Shown one piece after another: positions 54,439 to 63,161 of a stretch of 64,000 nt of DNA. Position 1 is the first letter of the stretch. Each line of letters starts with the position of its first letter. Position numbers and translations under genes: made by a program. This DNA is from Raskinella chloraquaticus (SeqCode) (GTDB taxonomy: Bacteria > Pseudomonadota > Alphaproteobacteria > Rhizobiales > UBA4765): positions 1 to 64,000 of the forward strand of contig DEZK01000002.1 of assembly GCA_002365175.1 (NCBI GenBank), read 5' to 3'. Below the pieces are notes generated by a model that made no database searches, had not been told where the DNA came from, and saw only the letters and a list, made by a program, of their open reading frames with translations.

Positions 54439-54723
54439 TCAGTGATCGTCGACGATTTCTATATCTGCGGGACCGGGCGATCCCCCCGGCCACGAAAAGC
54501 AGATCAGCCACTGGTCGTTGATGCGGATCGAGAATTGTCCGGCACGATCGCCTTTCAATCGTTCCAGCCGGTTGCCAGGCAAAGCGCCAAGATCGGCAAG
54601 GCACGTTGCCGCGTCCATCCGGTCAAGCCGGATTTCGGCTTGCCGCGCGAAACCGGAAAACTCTTTGACGTGTTCTCCGGCAGCGAAACGCTCGGTTCGC
54701 TTATCGCGATAGCTGACGATCAT
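54439..54723 (-). CDS. higB: HigB-family toxin (RelE superfamily mRNA interferase)
   Basis: A 94-aa protein beginning MIVSYRDKRTERFAAGEHVKEFSGF, with ARQAEIRLDRMDAATCLADLGALPGNRLERLKGDRAGQFSIRINDQWLICFSW. This is the HigB/plasmid-maintenance toxin pattern with the conserved basic residues and the final RINDQWRI-like strand. It cleaves mRNA on ribosomes. No Shine-Dalgarno is clear before ATG 54723. Followed by higA. Confidence 0.95.
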   Translation of the reverse strand: MIVSYRDKRTERFAAGEHVKEFSGFARQAEIRLDRMDAATCLADLGALPGNRLERLKGDRAGQFSIRINDQWLICFSWPGGSPGPADIEIVDDH

Positions 54724-54741
54724 AGATGATAGCAATAGCAA

Positions 54742-54769
54742 GAATTACGCGTTCCGTAAAGCGTAATTC
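54742..54769. promoter_or_regulatory. Inverted-repeat operator upstream of higBA
   Basis: GAATTACGC (54742-54750) and GCGTAATTC (54761-54769) are exact reverse complements with 10 bases between them. A nested repeat TTACG...CGTAA (54745-54759) overlaps the left arm. It starts 19 bases before the higB start and overlaps likely promoter positions, so it is the probable HigA binding site. Confidence 0.75.
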
Positions 54770-54871
54770 AAAGTCTTCCGGCAGCACACTTCTGGTACAT
54801 TTCTGCGCCTCTTTATGCACGCAGAATGCTTTTGCGCATCAAGGGAGCGGTAAATTGTATGCACATCCCCC

Positions 54872-56332
54872 TCAATTCCCCTGAATGCGCTTCACCGTCG
54901 CGCTCGTGCTCACCCCCTCGACCAGCGGCAGCAACACGACCTTGCCGCCGTTCGCCGTCACCACATCGGCGCCCACCACGTGCCTGCCGGCATAATCAGC
55001 CCCCTTGAAGAGGCGGTCGGGGAGAAGGGCTTCGATGAGGCGGGCGGGCGTATCCTCGTCGAACACAATCGACAGATCGCAGAAATCGAGGCAGGCAATC
55101 AGCCTTGCTCGCGTCTGCTCATCTTGCACCGGGCGCGTCGGGCCCTTGAGGCGGCGCGTGGACGCGTCGGAATTGACGCCGACGATCAGCACATCGCATT
55201 GGGCGGCCGCCTGCTCGAGCGAGTTCAGATGGCCGCCATGCAGCAGATCGAACACGCCATTGGTGAAGCCGATGACCAGGCCCTGCGCCCGCCAGATGCG
55301 CACCCTGTCAAGCGCTGCGGTGAGCGCCTGCGGGCGGTGCGACTGGTCAAGATGCAAAGCGTGGCGCAATTCGCCGACGCTCAGCGTCGCGGTTCCCGGT
55401 TTGGCAACGACGATGCCGGCTGCCGCATTGCCAAGATGCACGGCAAGCTCCAGCGGCAGCCCGCTCGCCACACCGGCGGCGACGGTTGCAATCGCCGTAT
55501 CACCGGCGCCCGAGACATCGAACACCTGACGGGCGAGGGCATGGACATGGAAGGCCTGCCCGCCGCGCTTCAGCAGCGTCATGCCCTGTTCGCTGCGGGT
55601 GAGCAGGATGGCGGCGATATCGAAGCGCTCGAGGGCCGCCCGGCAGGCGCGCTCGGCACTTGCATCATCATTGGCGGCGATCCCGGTGGCGGCCAGAATT
55701 TCCTTGCGATTGGGGCTGACGAGGCTGGCGCCGCGATAGCGGTTGAAATCATCGGTCTTGGGGTCGACGAACACCGGCTTGCCGGCGGCGATTGCGGCCG
55801 TAATCACAGCTTCCGCCACCTTGCCTTCGAGCACGCCCTTGCCATAGTCGGAAAGGATCACGACGTCGACAACAGCAAGGTGGCGAGCGGCAGCCTCGAT
55901 CAGGCTCTGGGCGATGGCGGCTGTGGGCGCACCGGTTGTTTCTTCATCGATGCGGATCATCTGCTGGTGCTGCGACAGAATGCGGGTTTTCAACGTGGTG
56001 CGCCTTGCGGGGTCGGCAATCGCTTCCACCGCCAATCCTGCCTCCTGCGCGAGGCGGCGGAGCAGCGCGGCATTGGCGTCATCGCCGCACAGGCCAAGAA
56101 GCGTCGCGCTGCCGCCATAGGCCACGAAATGGAGGGCCACATTGGCCGCCCCGCCCAGCGCATGGCGCTCGCCGGTCGCCAGCACCACCGGCACCGGCGC
56201 TTCAGGCGAGATGCGCGCCACATGCCCGTCGACATAGCGATCAACGATCATGTCGCCGATGACGAGTGCGCGCACCGCGCCCAGCCGGTCAAGGCCGGTG
56301 GCAAGCAAGCGCAGGCTGTTGTCGTCGAGCAT
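54872..56332 (-). CDS. hldE: Bifunctional heptose-7-phosphate kinase/heptose-1-phosphate adenylyltransferase
   Basis: About 486 aa. Residues ~1-330 are a ribokinase-fold kinase (VIGDMIVDRYVDGHVARISPEAPVPV; VFDVSGAGDTAIATVAAG); ~350-486 are an adenylyltransferase (VIGFTNGVFDLLHGGHLNSLEQAA). It makes ADP-glycero-manno-heptose for the LPS inner core. ATG 56332 is used; the frame is open to 56437. It is divergent from hldD, with about 219 bases between them for promoters. Confidence 0.95.
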   Translation of the reverse strand: MLDDNSLRLLATGLDRLGAVRALVIGDMIVDRYVDGHVARISPEAPVPVVLATGERHALGGAANVALHFVAYGGSATLLGLCGDDANAALLRRLAQEAGLAVEAIADPARRTTLKTRILSQHQQMIRIDEETTGAPTAAIAQSLIEAAARHLAVVDVVILSDYGKGVLEGKVAEAVITAAIAAGKPVFVDPKTDDFNRYRGASLVSPNRKEILAATGIAANDDASAERACRAALERFDIAAILLTRSEQGMTLLKRGGQAFHVHALARQVFDVSGAGDTAIATVAAGVASGLPLELAVHLGNAAAGIVVAKPGTATLSVGELRHALHLDQSHRPQALTAALDRVRIWRAQGLVIGFTNGVFDLLHGGHLNSLEQAAAQCDVLIVGVNSDASTRRLKGPTRPVQDEQTRARLIACLDFCDLSIVFDEDTPARLIEALLPDRLFKGADYAGRHVVGADVVTANGGKVVLLPLVEGVSTSATVKRIQGN

Positions 56333-56551
56333 CGGATGTCCCTGGTCAAGGCGCTGTGCGTCTGGATTTTCAGTCTCTTCCTGCCAGAGCCCCAACGGCG
56401 CGTAAAGGCAGGTGACGGCGTGATGGCGAATTGCCACGATTGACGTCGCGGGTGCAAAAAGCCATGTCTTGCCAGGTTCGGCGATGGTTTCGTCAATTCA
56501 TGACTGGCTACTGCCCGTCTGCTGTTGAAGCGTGCGCGATAGGCGAATGGA

Positions 56552-57499
56552 ATGATTATTGTCACCGGCGGCGCCGGGTTTATCGGCTCTAATCTGGTTG
56601 CCGCACTCAATGCGCGCGGGCGGCGGGATATTCTTGTCGTTGATGATCTGAGCGACGGGCGCAAATGCCTCAATCTGGCGCGCCTGCAGGTGGCCGATGT
56701 CATGGACAAGGACACCTTCCGCCACATGCTCGTCAACGGCGCTTCCTTCGGCCCGGTTGACGCCGTGTTTCATCAAGGAGCCTGCGCTTCCACCACCTTG
56801 TGGGATGGCAAGGCGATGATGGCCGCCAATTACGATTATTCCAAAGATGTGATGGCGTGGTGTGCGGCGCGCAAGATACGATTTATCTACGCTTCGTCAG
56901 CGGCGGTTTACGGGCGGCGCACGGCCTTCACCGAGGATGAGGGAGCCGAAGGGCCGATCAACCCTTACGGCTATTCGAAATGGCAGTTCGACCAGTATGT
57001 GCGCGCCCACCCCGACCATCTGCCGCCGCAAACGGTAGGGTTGCGCTATTTCAACGTCTATGGCCCCGGTGAAACCCATAAGGACAATATGGCTAGCGTC
57101 GCCTTCCATCTCGACCGGCAATTGCGCGAAGGCGGCGAGGCACGTCTCTTCAAGGGCTCGCACGGTTACGGCGACGGCGAACAACTCCGCGATTTCATCT
57201 ATGTCGGCGATGTCGCAGCGGTGAATTTATGGTTCCTCGATCATCCCGACGTGTCGGGCATTTTCAATGTCGGCACCGGCAAGGCTGAAAGCTTCAACCA
57301 GGTGGCGCGCGCGGTCCTTGCCTGGCATGGCGCAACCAAACTCAGCTATATTCCCTTTCCGCCTGCGCTCGAGGCTGCCTATCAGCCCTTCACGCAAGCC
57401 GATCTGACGCGTCTGCGGCAAGCGGGATGCGATATCGCTTTCAAGGATGTCGCATTAGGCGTGCGGATCTATCTTGATCGTATGGCCCAGGAGCACTAG
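56552..57499 (+). CDS. hldD: ADP-glycero-manno-heptose 6-epimerase
   Basis: A 315-aa short-chain dehydrogenase-type epimerase: MIIVTGGAGFIGSNLVAAL, catalytic YGYSK in NPYGYSKWQFDQYV, and VGLRYFNVYGPGETHK. It converts ADP-D-glycero- to ADP-L-glycero-manno-heptose, the donor used by WaaF downstream. waaF begins 7 bases after its stop. Confidence 0.95.
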   Translation: MIIVTGGAGFIGSNLVAALNARGRRDILVVDDLSDGRKCLNLARLQVADVMDKDTFRHMLVNGASFGPVDAVFHQGACASTTLWDGKAMMAANYDYSKDVMAWCAARKIRFIYASSAAVYGRRTAFTEDEGAEGPINPYGYSKWQFDQYVRAHPDHLPPQTVGLRYFNVYGPGETHKDNMASVAFHLDRQLREGGEARLFKGSHGYGDGEQLRDFIYVGDVAAVNLWFLDHPDVSGIFNVGTGKAESFNQVARAVLAWHGATKLSYIPFPPALEAAYQPFTQADLTRLRQAGCDIAFKDVALGVRIYLDRMAQEH

Positions 57500-57506
57500 G
57501 CGCGCC

Positions 57507-58502
57507 ATGAAACGGCTTATCATCGGCCCCGCCTGGGTCGGCGACATGGTAATGGCGCAGGCGCTTGCCCGCCGCCTCCGACGGCTCGACCGTGCCGGCA
57601 GCGTTCACATGATGGCACCGGCCGCCACGTTTCCGCTGATTGCCCATATGCCCGAGATCGATCGCGGCTGGCTTCTCGATATCGCTCATGGACGGCTGCA
57701 TCTGCACAAACGCTGGCAATTGGCAGGAAGCCTGCGCAGCGAGCGCTTCGACGAGGCGATCATCCTGCCGCGCAGCTTCAAATCAGCGCTCGTCCCTTTT
57801 CTTGCCGGTATTCCACGCCGTGTCGGCATGATCGGCGAGATGCGTTACGGCCTGATCAATGTCGCCCTGCCCGCAGCGTCTGCAAACCGGCGCACTGTCG
57901 ATGAGTTCGTTCGTTTCGCCGGCGCGTCCGACCTTGCCGAGGACGAGCGTCCACGCCTCAGGGCCGGCCATGAAGCGACAGCATCGATTGCACGCCTTGA
58001 TCTTCACAATGACCGGAAACTGGTTGTTCTCTGCCCCGGCGCCGAGTACGGGCCGGCAAAGCGCTGGCCGGCCTATCATTTCGCGGGACTTGCCGGGCTG
58101 CTGGCACAGCGAGGCATTGCCTCGATCATCGTCGGCGGCGCCAAGGAGCGCGCGCTTGGGCAGGAGATCACCGCCGGTCTTGAGCCGGGCCTTGTTCATG
58201 ATCTGACCGGACAGACAACGCTTGCGGAAGTGATTGGCCTTCTCGCCCGCGCCGATGTGGTGGTGAGCAATGATTCCGGCCTCATGCATATTGCCGCAGC
58301 CCTCGACCGCCCGCTCATTGCGCTCTTCGGTTCATCAAGCCCTGAGCGTACCCCCCCACTCAGCCCGCATGCGCACATTCTCTCAACCGATATTTCCTGC
58401 CGGCCCTGCTTCAAGCGTGATTGTCCGCTTGGCCATACGGATTGTCTGGTGAAGCTCGATGTGGCGCGCGTCGCGGCGGCGGTATTGGACCGGCTCGCTT
58501 AA
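57507..58502 (+). CDS. waaF: Lipopolysaccharide heptosyltransferase II
   Basis: A 331-aa GT9 enzyme: KRLIIGPAWVGDMVMAQALARRL, IILPRSFKSALVPFLAGIPRRVG, and NDSGLMHIAAALDRPLIALFGSSSPERTPPLSP. It adds the second heptose to the core. ATG 57507 gives the canonical start. Its stop overlaps that of the convergent GT9 gene. Confidence 0.92.
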   Translation: MKRLIIGPAWVGDMVMAQALARRLRRLDRAGSVHMMAPAATFPLIAHMPEIDRGWLLDIAHGRLHLHKRWQLAGSLRSERFDEAIILPRSFKSALVPFLAGIPRRVGMIGEMRYGLINVALPAASANRRTVDEFVRFAGASDLAEDERPRLRAGHEATASIARLDLHNDRKLVVLCPGAEYGPAKRWPAYHFAGLAGLLAQRGIASIIVGGAKERALGQEITAGLEPGLVHDLTGQTTLAEVIGLLARADVVVSNDSGLMHIAAALDRPLIALFGSSSPERTPPLSPHAHILSTDISCRPCFKRDCPLGHTDCLVKLDVARVAAAVLDRLA

Positions 58503-59581
58503 CATCGCTCCGCCGTCATTACCCGATCGATGGCCGCAATCACCTGAGACAGCGGCAGTTCATCAAGGCAGCGCGAGCGCGACAGATAATGATTATCGCA
58601 ACCGGTGCGCTGACAGGGCAGGCAATAAAGCGGCTTCTGGACAACGGCGACACGGCCATGGATCTGGATCGTCCCGGACGGCACCCACGGGGTGGCATCA
58701 GCCCCGTTCGGCCAGGGACCGATGTCATGTGGCGAGGCTGGACCATAAAGCGCCACCGTCGGACAGCCGGCGGCGGCTGCCAAGTGGCTCATCGATGTAT
58801 CAGGGCCGACATAGATCGAAGCCTTCGCCAGCAACGCTGCATTGGCGATGAAATCCAGCCGACCATCAAGCCGCATGATCGGCACCCCCGCCTCGTTCCA
58901 TACGCTGTCAAGATAGGCGCGCTCGTCAGCTCCCGGCCCGCCGGTTGCAACGATGGTTAGACCACGCGCCGACAAAATGCGCGCCAATCCCTGCCACCCC
59001 TGACGATGCCAGCGACGATAGGCATACATCGGATTGGCGTGGAGCACCGCATAGGGTTGGTCGGGAAAGAGGTGCGCTGGCGCCGCGCCTTGCGGGGCGG
59101 CCAATGTCAAGTGACGCGGCACGCCCAGCGCGTCCGACAGGCGGGCCAGATTGATGACGCGGTGCTCGCTCGCCAGTTCTTCGACGGATTGCGAAAGCAA
59201 TCGCGATTTCCACCAGCGACCGGCTGCCTTCCGGCCCACCAGGCCGATGGAATGTCGCCCCATGGCGAGAGCAAGCCCGGTCGGGCGGTCACCTGATTGC
59301 GTCGAGATCGCCACATCGTAGCGCTGGCCTAGAGTTCGACCAGTCCTGAATAATTCGCGCAAGCCCGGCTTCAACGACAGCGTCAGCACATTGCTGACGT
59401 CGCAATTGCCCGCCAGCATGCCCTGCGTGCCGGCAAAAACCAGCACATCGATGCGGGCCTGCGGATAGGCGCGCCGCAGCGTCGCGACAAGCGCAGTCGT
59501 CAACAGCACATCGCCCAGGCGGCGCAGCGTGATGACCAGGATCGTTGACCTGTCACCATTAACGGGCACGGCGCCGTTCAT
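58499..59581 (-). CDS. Glycosyltransferase family 9 protein
   Basis: A 360-aa GT9 (heptosyltransferase-like) protein: ILVITLRRLGDVLLTTALVATLRRAYPQARID, GLTIVATGGPGADERAYLDS, and YVGPDTSMSHLAAAAGCPTVALYGPASPHDIGPWP. It is distant from WaaF and probably adds another core sugar. Its start overlaps the stop of the upstream GT2 gene, so both belong to one transcript. Confidence 0.88.
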   Translation of the reverse strand: MNGAVPVNGDRSTILVITLRRLGDVLLTTALVATLRRAYPQARIDVLVFAGTQGMLAGNCDVSNVLTLSLKPGLRELFRTGRTLGQRYDVAISTQSGDRPTGLALAMGRHSIGLVGRKAAGRWWKSRLLSQSVEELASEHRVINLARLSDALGVPRHLTLAAPQGAAPAHLFPDQPYAVLHANPMYAYRRWHRQGWQGLARILSARGLTIVATGGPGADERAYLDSVWNEAGVPIMRLDGRLDFIANAALLAKASIYVGPDTSMSHLAAAAGCPTVALYGPASPHDIGPWPNGADATPWVPSGTIQIHGRVAVVQKPLYCLPCQRTGCDNHYLSRSRCLDELPLSQVIAAIDRVMTAERC

Positions 59582-60420
59582 GAGGTGGTGATGTCACAAT
59601 GAACGCGGTCAAGGGTCGATATCCCCTGTTCGGCGATGATGCGGCGGGACGCGATCACGCCATCAAGCCGCTGGCGGTTGGCGGCGAAGGCGGAGCGGTC
59701 TTCAACACCGTGCCAGAGGTGGAAGACGCCGGTTGAAAAGCGCCCGTCCTTGCGCCTGACCCCGGCGTGGAGCAGGCGGATGGCAAGATCGCTATCTTCC
59801 AGCCCCCAGCCCTGAAAGGCACTGTCGAGCCCGTCAACGCGCAGGAGGTCCCTCCGCCACACCGCGAGATTGCAGGTGCGCACGCCTTCCCAGCGCTGGC
59901 CAGCGTGACGACGCCAGCCGCCATCGGGCAGGTTCAGCACCGGCAGCAGGCGATTGATCCGACCCGACAGGCGCGCGAGCGCAAGGCGCGATAGAGACCA
60001 GGCTTCAGGGGTCAGTCGGCCCGCCAACACATCGGCGGTGAACCGTTGCGACAGCAGCAGGCGATGGCCGGAGACGAAATATCCCGGTTCGGCAAGTGCG
60101 GTATGGCGCGCGATAAAATCGCGGCGCGGCAGACAGTCGCCGTCCAGGAAGATGACCACATCGCCGCTGGCCGCCGCCACTGCCCGGTTGCGCACCTCGG
60201 CAGCACGAAATCCGCGATCCTCCTGCCAGATATGGCGCAGCGGCACAGCCAGTCGCGATTGCCATGAGCCTATGACGTCGGCGGTGGTGGCGCCCGACCC
60301 ATCATCAGCGATCAGCACCTCGACCGGCAGGCGAACCTGACGCGCCACCGCGCGCAACACCGCGTCCAGCGCGTCGGGACGGTTATAGGTCGTGATGATG
60401 AGGGATGGTGTTAAACTCAT
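59578..60420 (-). CDS. Glycosyltransferase family 2 protein
   Basis: About 280 aa: SLIITTYNRPDALDAVLRAVARQVRLPVEVLIADDGSG at the N-terminus (nucleotide-sugar site), FLDGDCLPRRDFIARH as the DxD, and WGLEDSDLAIRLLHAG as the catalytic ED motif. Soluble; likely a core or polysaccharide glycosyltransferase working with the adjoining GT9. ATG 60420 is chosen; in-frame starts exist further up to 60495. Confidence 0.9.
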   Translation of the reverse strand: MSLTPSLIITTYNRPDALDAVLRAVARQVRLPVEVLIADDGSGATTADVIGSWQSRLAVPLRHIWQEDRGFRAAEVRNRAVAAASGDVVIFLDGDCLPRRDFIARHTALAEPGYFVSGHRLLLSQRFTADVLAGRLTPEAWSLSRLALARLSGRINRLLPVLNLPDGGWRRHAGQRWEGVRTCNLAVWRRDLLRVDGLDSAFQGWGLEDSDLAIRLLHAGVRRKDGRFSTGVFHLWHGVEDRSAFAANRQRLDGVIASRRIIAEQGISTLDRVHCDITTS

Positions 60421-60553
60421 GGTCCCTTGCATCGCCCCGCAATTGCCCGGCGACTTTTCGCTGGCGTGACGTAGTGCGCCTCTATACGGCCTCAAGGGTC
60501 AAAGCGGAAGCAGCCGGCTTGGGGTCAGGACCCGTTAGTTCAGGCAAAACGGC

Positions 60554-61387
60554 ATGGCACGAATGGATAAAATGGCAGAACACACCTATCTTGACGTAGG
60601 GCAACGACGGATTGCGATCATGTCGCGGACCGGAGAGGGTCCCGGCCTCGTCTGGCTTGGCGGTTTCCGTTCCGACATGACCGCTACCAAGGCGAGCCAT
60701 CTGGAAGGTGTGGCCACCCGCCACAGGCTGGCCTATACGCGCTTTGACTATGGCGGGCATGGACAGTCGGACGGTGCGTTTGCCGACTTCACGCTCAGCG
60801 ACTGGATCGCCGACGCGCTTGCGGTCCTCACGCGCGCAACCAGCGGTCCGCAACTCCTCATCGGCTCATCAATGGGCGGGTGGATCGCGTTGCGGCTTGC
60901 CGAGACACTCATCGCCAGAGGCGACAGCGCGCGACTTGCCGGTCTCGTCCTGATCGCGCCAGCGCCCGACTTCACGGAGCGGCTGATGTGGCAGGGCTTC
61001 AGCCAAGCCATCCGACGCGAGATCACCGAGAAGGGGGTATGGCTGCGCCCATCGGCCTATGCGCCTGAACCCACGCCGATCACCCGTGCCCTCATCGAGG
61101 ATGGGCGCCGCCACTTCGTATTGGATCGCGGCCTCGATCTGCCACTGCCTATCCATATTGTGCATGGAACCGGCGACCCTGACGTCCCGGCTGAGCTGTC
61201 GGTGGAACTGATGGGCCGCCTGCGGCGTTCATCCGTGACGATGACCCTCATCAAGGATGGCGATCACCGCTTGTCGAGCCCTGAACAGCTCGCGGCTCTT
61301 GAGAGAATTGTTCTGGGCATGGTAAGCGAAGGACGTGGAAGCGTGAACACGCCTGATCGCGCGAAAGGAAACGCCCATGGCCCTTGA
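60554..61387 (+). CDS. Alpha/beta hydrolase, ABHD10/YqiA-like
   Basis: A 277-aa protein: LVWLGGFRSDMTATKASHLE, FDYGGHGQSDGAF, nucleophile Ser106 in LLIGSSMGGW, acid in HGTGDPDVPAE and histidine in IKDGDHRLS. It resembles the ABHD10 acyl-protein thioesterase group. Its start is among ATGs at 60554, 60563 and 60572. It overlaps sppA by 11 bases, so the two are one transcript. Confidence 0.85.
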   Translation: MARMDKMAEHTYLDVGQRRIAIMSRTGEGPGLVWLGGFRSDMTATKASHLEGVATRHRLAYTRFDYGGHGQSDGAFADFTLSDWIADALAVLTRATSGPQLLIGSSMGGWIALRLAETLIARGDSARLAGLVLIAPAPDFTERLMWQGFSQAIRREITEKGVWLRPSAYAPEPTPITRALIEDGRRHFVLDRGLDLPLPIHIVHGTGDPDVPAELSVELMGRLRRSSVTMTLIKDGDHRLSSPEQLAALERIVLGMVSEGRGSVNTPDRAKGNAHGP

Positions 61388-62324
61388 GGCCGACCTGATC
61401 GTTGATCGCCGCCGCCTGCGCAGCCAGGTCAGCCGCTGGCGCTTTCTTGCTCTCGCCATTCTTGCCGTAGGACTTCTCGCAACGGGGTGGGTGATCGCCA
61501 AGCGCCCGGGAAGCACCACGACCAGCGATCACATCGCCCGGGTGTCTCTCAACGGCCTTATTACTTATGACCGCCCTTTTATACGCGTTCTGGAGCAGGT
61601 TGCCGATAATCCGAAGGCCAAGGCGCTCATGCTGATGATCGACTCGCCCGGCGGCTCCACCGCAGGATCGGAAGCGATCTACATCGCCTTGCGGCGGGTG
61701 GCAGAAAAAAAGCCGGTCATCGCTGTCGTCGGCACACTTGGCGCCTCAGGCGCCTATGTGGCAGCGCTGGCGAGCGACCGCATTTTCGCAGCGCAGACCT
61801 CCCTGGTCGGCTCCATCGGCGTCCTCATCCAATGGGCTGAATTTGATCAGGCGATGAAGTCGCTCGGCGTCCGCTTCCAGGAAATCAAGACCTCGCCGCT
61901 CAAGGCCAGCCCCAATGGCTATGAACCAGCCTCGGAGGAAGCCAGGGCGGCGCTGCGCTCGATCATCGATGATTCCTACAAATGGTTTACGGCGCTGGTC
62001 AAGGATCGGCGCCAGATGGATGACGCGGCGGTTGCGACGGTGAGTGATGGCCGGGTCTTTACCGGGCGGCAGGCGCTTGATCTCCGCCTCGTCGACCAGT
62101 TGGGCGATGGCAAGGTGGCGCGGATGTGGTTATCCAGTGAAAAGAGCCTGCCGGAGACCCTGACTGAGCGCGATTATCGACCGCAGCGGGATACGGTTGC
62201 AAGCTTCTTCGGGTTTTCTGCCGCGCGCGTGGCGGCAGTGCTTGGCCTGCCGGAATGGATGAGCCGTATTCTCGATGACGCGGCACCACGCCTTGACGGT
62301 CTGGTTTCGGTTTGGCACCCTTGA
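61377..62324 (+). CDS. sppA: Signal peptide peptidase SppA
   Basis: A 315-aa membrane serine peptidase: one helix (LALAILAVGLLATGWVI), SPGGSTAGSEAIYIAL, nucleophile Ser124 in GTLGASGAYVAALASDRIF and general-base Lys176 in TSPLKASPNGYEP. This is the short single-domain (36K-like) type. It degrades leftover signal peptides. IHF-beta follows 121 bases on. Confidence 0.95.
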   Translation: MALEADLIVDRRRLRSQVSRWRFLALAILAVGLLATGWVIAKRPGSTTTSDHIARVSLNGLITYDRPFIRVLEQVADNPKAKALMLMIDSPGGSTAGSEAIYIALRRVAEKKPVIAVVGTLGASGAYVAALASDRIFAAQTSLVGSIGVLIQWAEFDQAMKSLGVRFQEIKTSPLKASPNGYEPASEEARAALRSIIDDSYKWFTALVKDRRQMDDAAVATVSDGRVFTGRQALDLRLVDQLGDGKVARMWLSSEKSLPETLTERDYRPQRDTVASFFGFSAARVAAVLGLPEWMSRILDDAAPRLDGLVSVWHP

Positions 62325-62445
62325 GAGACGAGACGTTCAATTTTGTCGTGTTTTCATTTTTGACTTTCGCGTAGGGTGTGGTTCGAGCGATCATCTCATG
62401 CAGGTGCGCTGCGCCGGAAATTAAAGGCAGATAGGGCGTCGTTTC

Positions 62446-62733
62446 ATGATCAAGTCGCAACTAGTTCAACGTATCGCAGCCGCCAATCCGCATCTCTATC
62501 AGCATGACGTCGAGATGATCGTGAACGCCATTCTTGAGGAAATTACGGCGGCTCTGGCGCGAGGCGACAGGGTGGAGCTACGCGGCTTCGGGGCGTTTTC
62601 CATCAAGAAGCGGCCAGCACGCATCGGGCGTAATCCGCGCACCGGCGAAAAGGTGGAAGTCGACGGCAAGGTGGTGCCCTTCTTCAAGACGGGCAAGGAA
62701 ATGCGCCAGCGGCTGAACGACAGCGCCCACTGA
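62446..62733 (+). CDS. ihfB: Integration host factor subunit beta
   Basis: A 95-aa DNA-bending protein: MIKSQLVQRIAAANPHLYQHDVEMIVNAIL, RGFGAFSIKKRPARIGRNPRTGEKVEV, and VPFFKTGKEMRQRLN. The GRNPRTGE hairpin is that of the HU/IHF family; the sequence fits IHF-beta better than HU. It pairs with IHF-alpha (encoded elsewhere) in transcription and recombination. Confidence 0.95.
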   Translation: MIKSQLVQRIAAANPHLYQHDVEMIVNAILEEITAALARGDRVELRGFGAFSIKKRPARIGRNPRTGEKVEVDGKVVPFFKTGKEMRQRLNDSAH

Positions 62734-62835
62734 TCGCGAAGGCGAGCGGTCGCGCTTTTGCTCCGCGTGACGGTGAGAGAAAGGCTACACTCCTTCGCCC
62801 CTGAACGCCTGTCACACATGGCCAACGGAGACAAG

Positions 62836-63153
62836 ATGGCATTCGTAAAACGGCTTTTTGGCTGGCTGATCCTTGGCCCTGTTGCTGTCGTCGCGCTGGC
62901 ACTGGCGGTTGCCAACCGCACGCTCGTCACTCTCAGCTGGAACCCGTTCGAGCGCTCGGATGGCATAGAGATGCCGCTGTTCGTCGTGGCTTTTGTCATG
63001 TTCGCGCTTGGCGCGCTTGCGGGCGGATTTGCCGTATGGATGGCGCAGGGGCGGTGGCGGCGGGAAGCGAAAACGCATCGCGCCGAGGTCCGCCTTCTGT
63101 CGGGCGAACTCGCGCAGATGCGCTCCGACCCCGCGCTCCCCTCCGCGCGCTGA
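62836..63153 (+). CDS. LapA-domain (DUF1049) membrane protein
   Basis: About 105 aa with two helices (LFGWLILGPVAVVALALAVANR and LFVVAFVMFALGALAGGFAVWMA) separated by a short loop, and a basic cytosolic tail. This is the LapA/YciS pattern; such proteins help LPS assembly. ATG 62836 has GGAG 6 bases upstream; another ATG at 62818 is possible. Follows ihfB as in many proteobacteria. Confidence 0.88.
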   Translation: MAFVKRLFGWLILGPVAVVALALAVANRTLVTLSWNPFERSDGIEMPLFVVAFVMFALGALAGGFAVWMAQGRWRREAKTHRAEVRLLSGELAQMRSDPALPSAR

Positions 63154-63161
63154 TCACGCCC

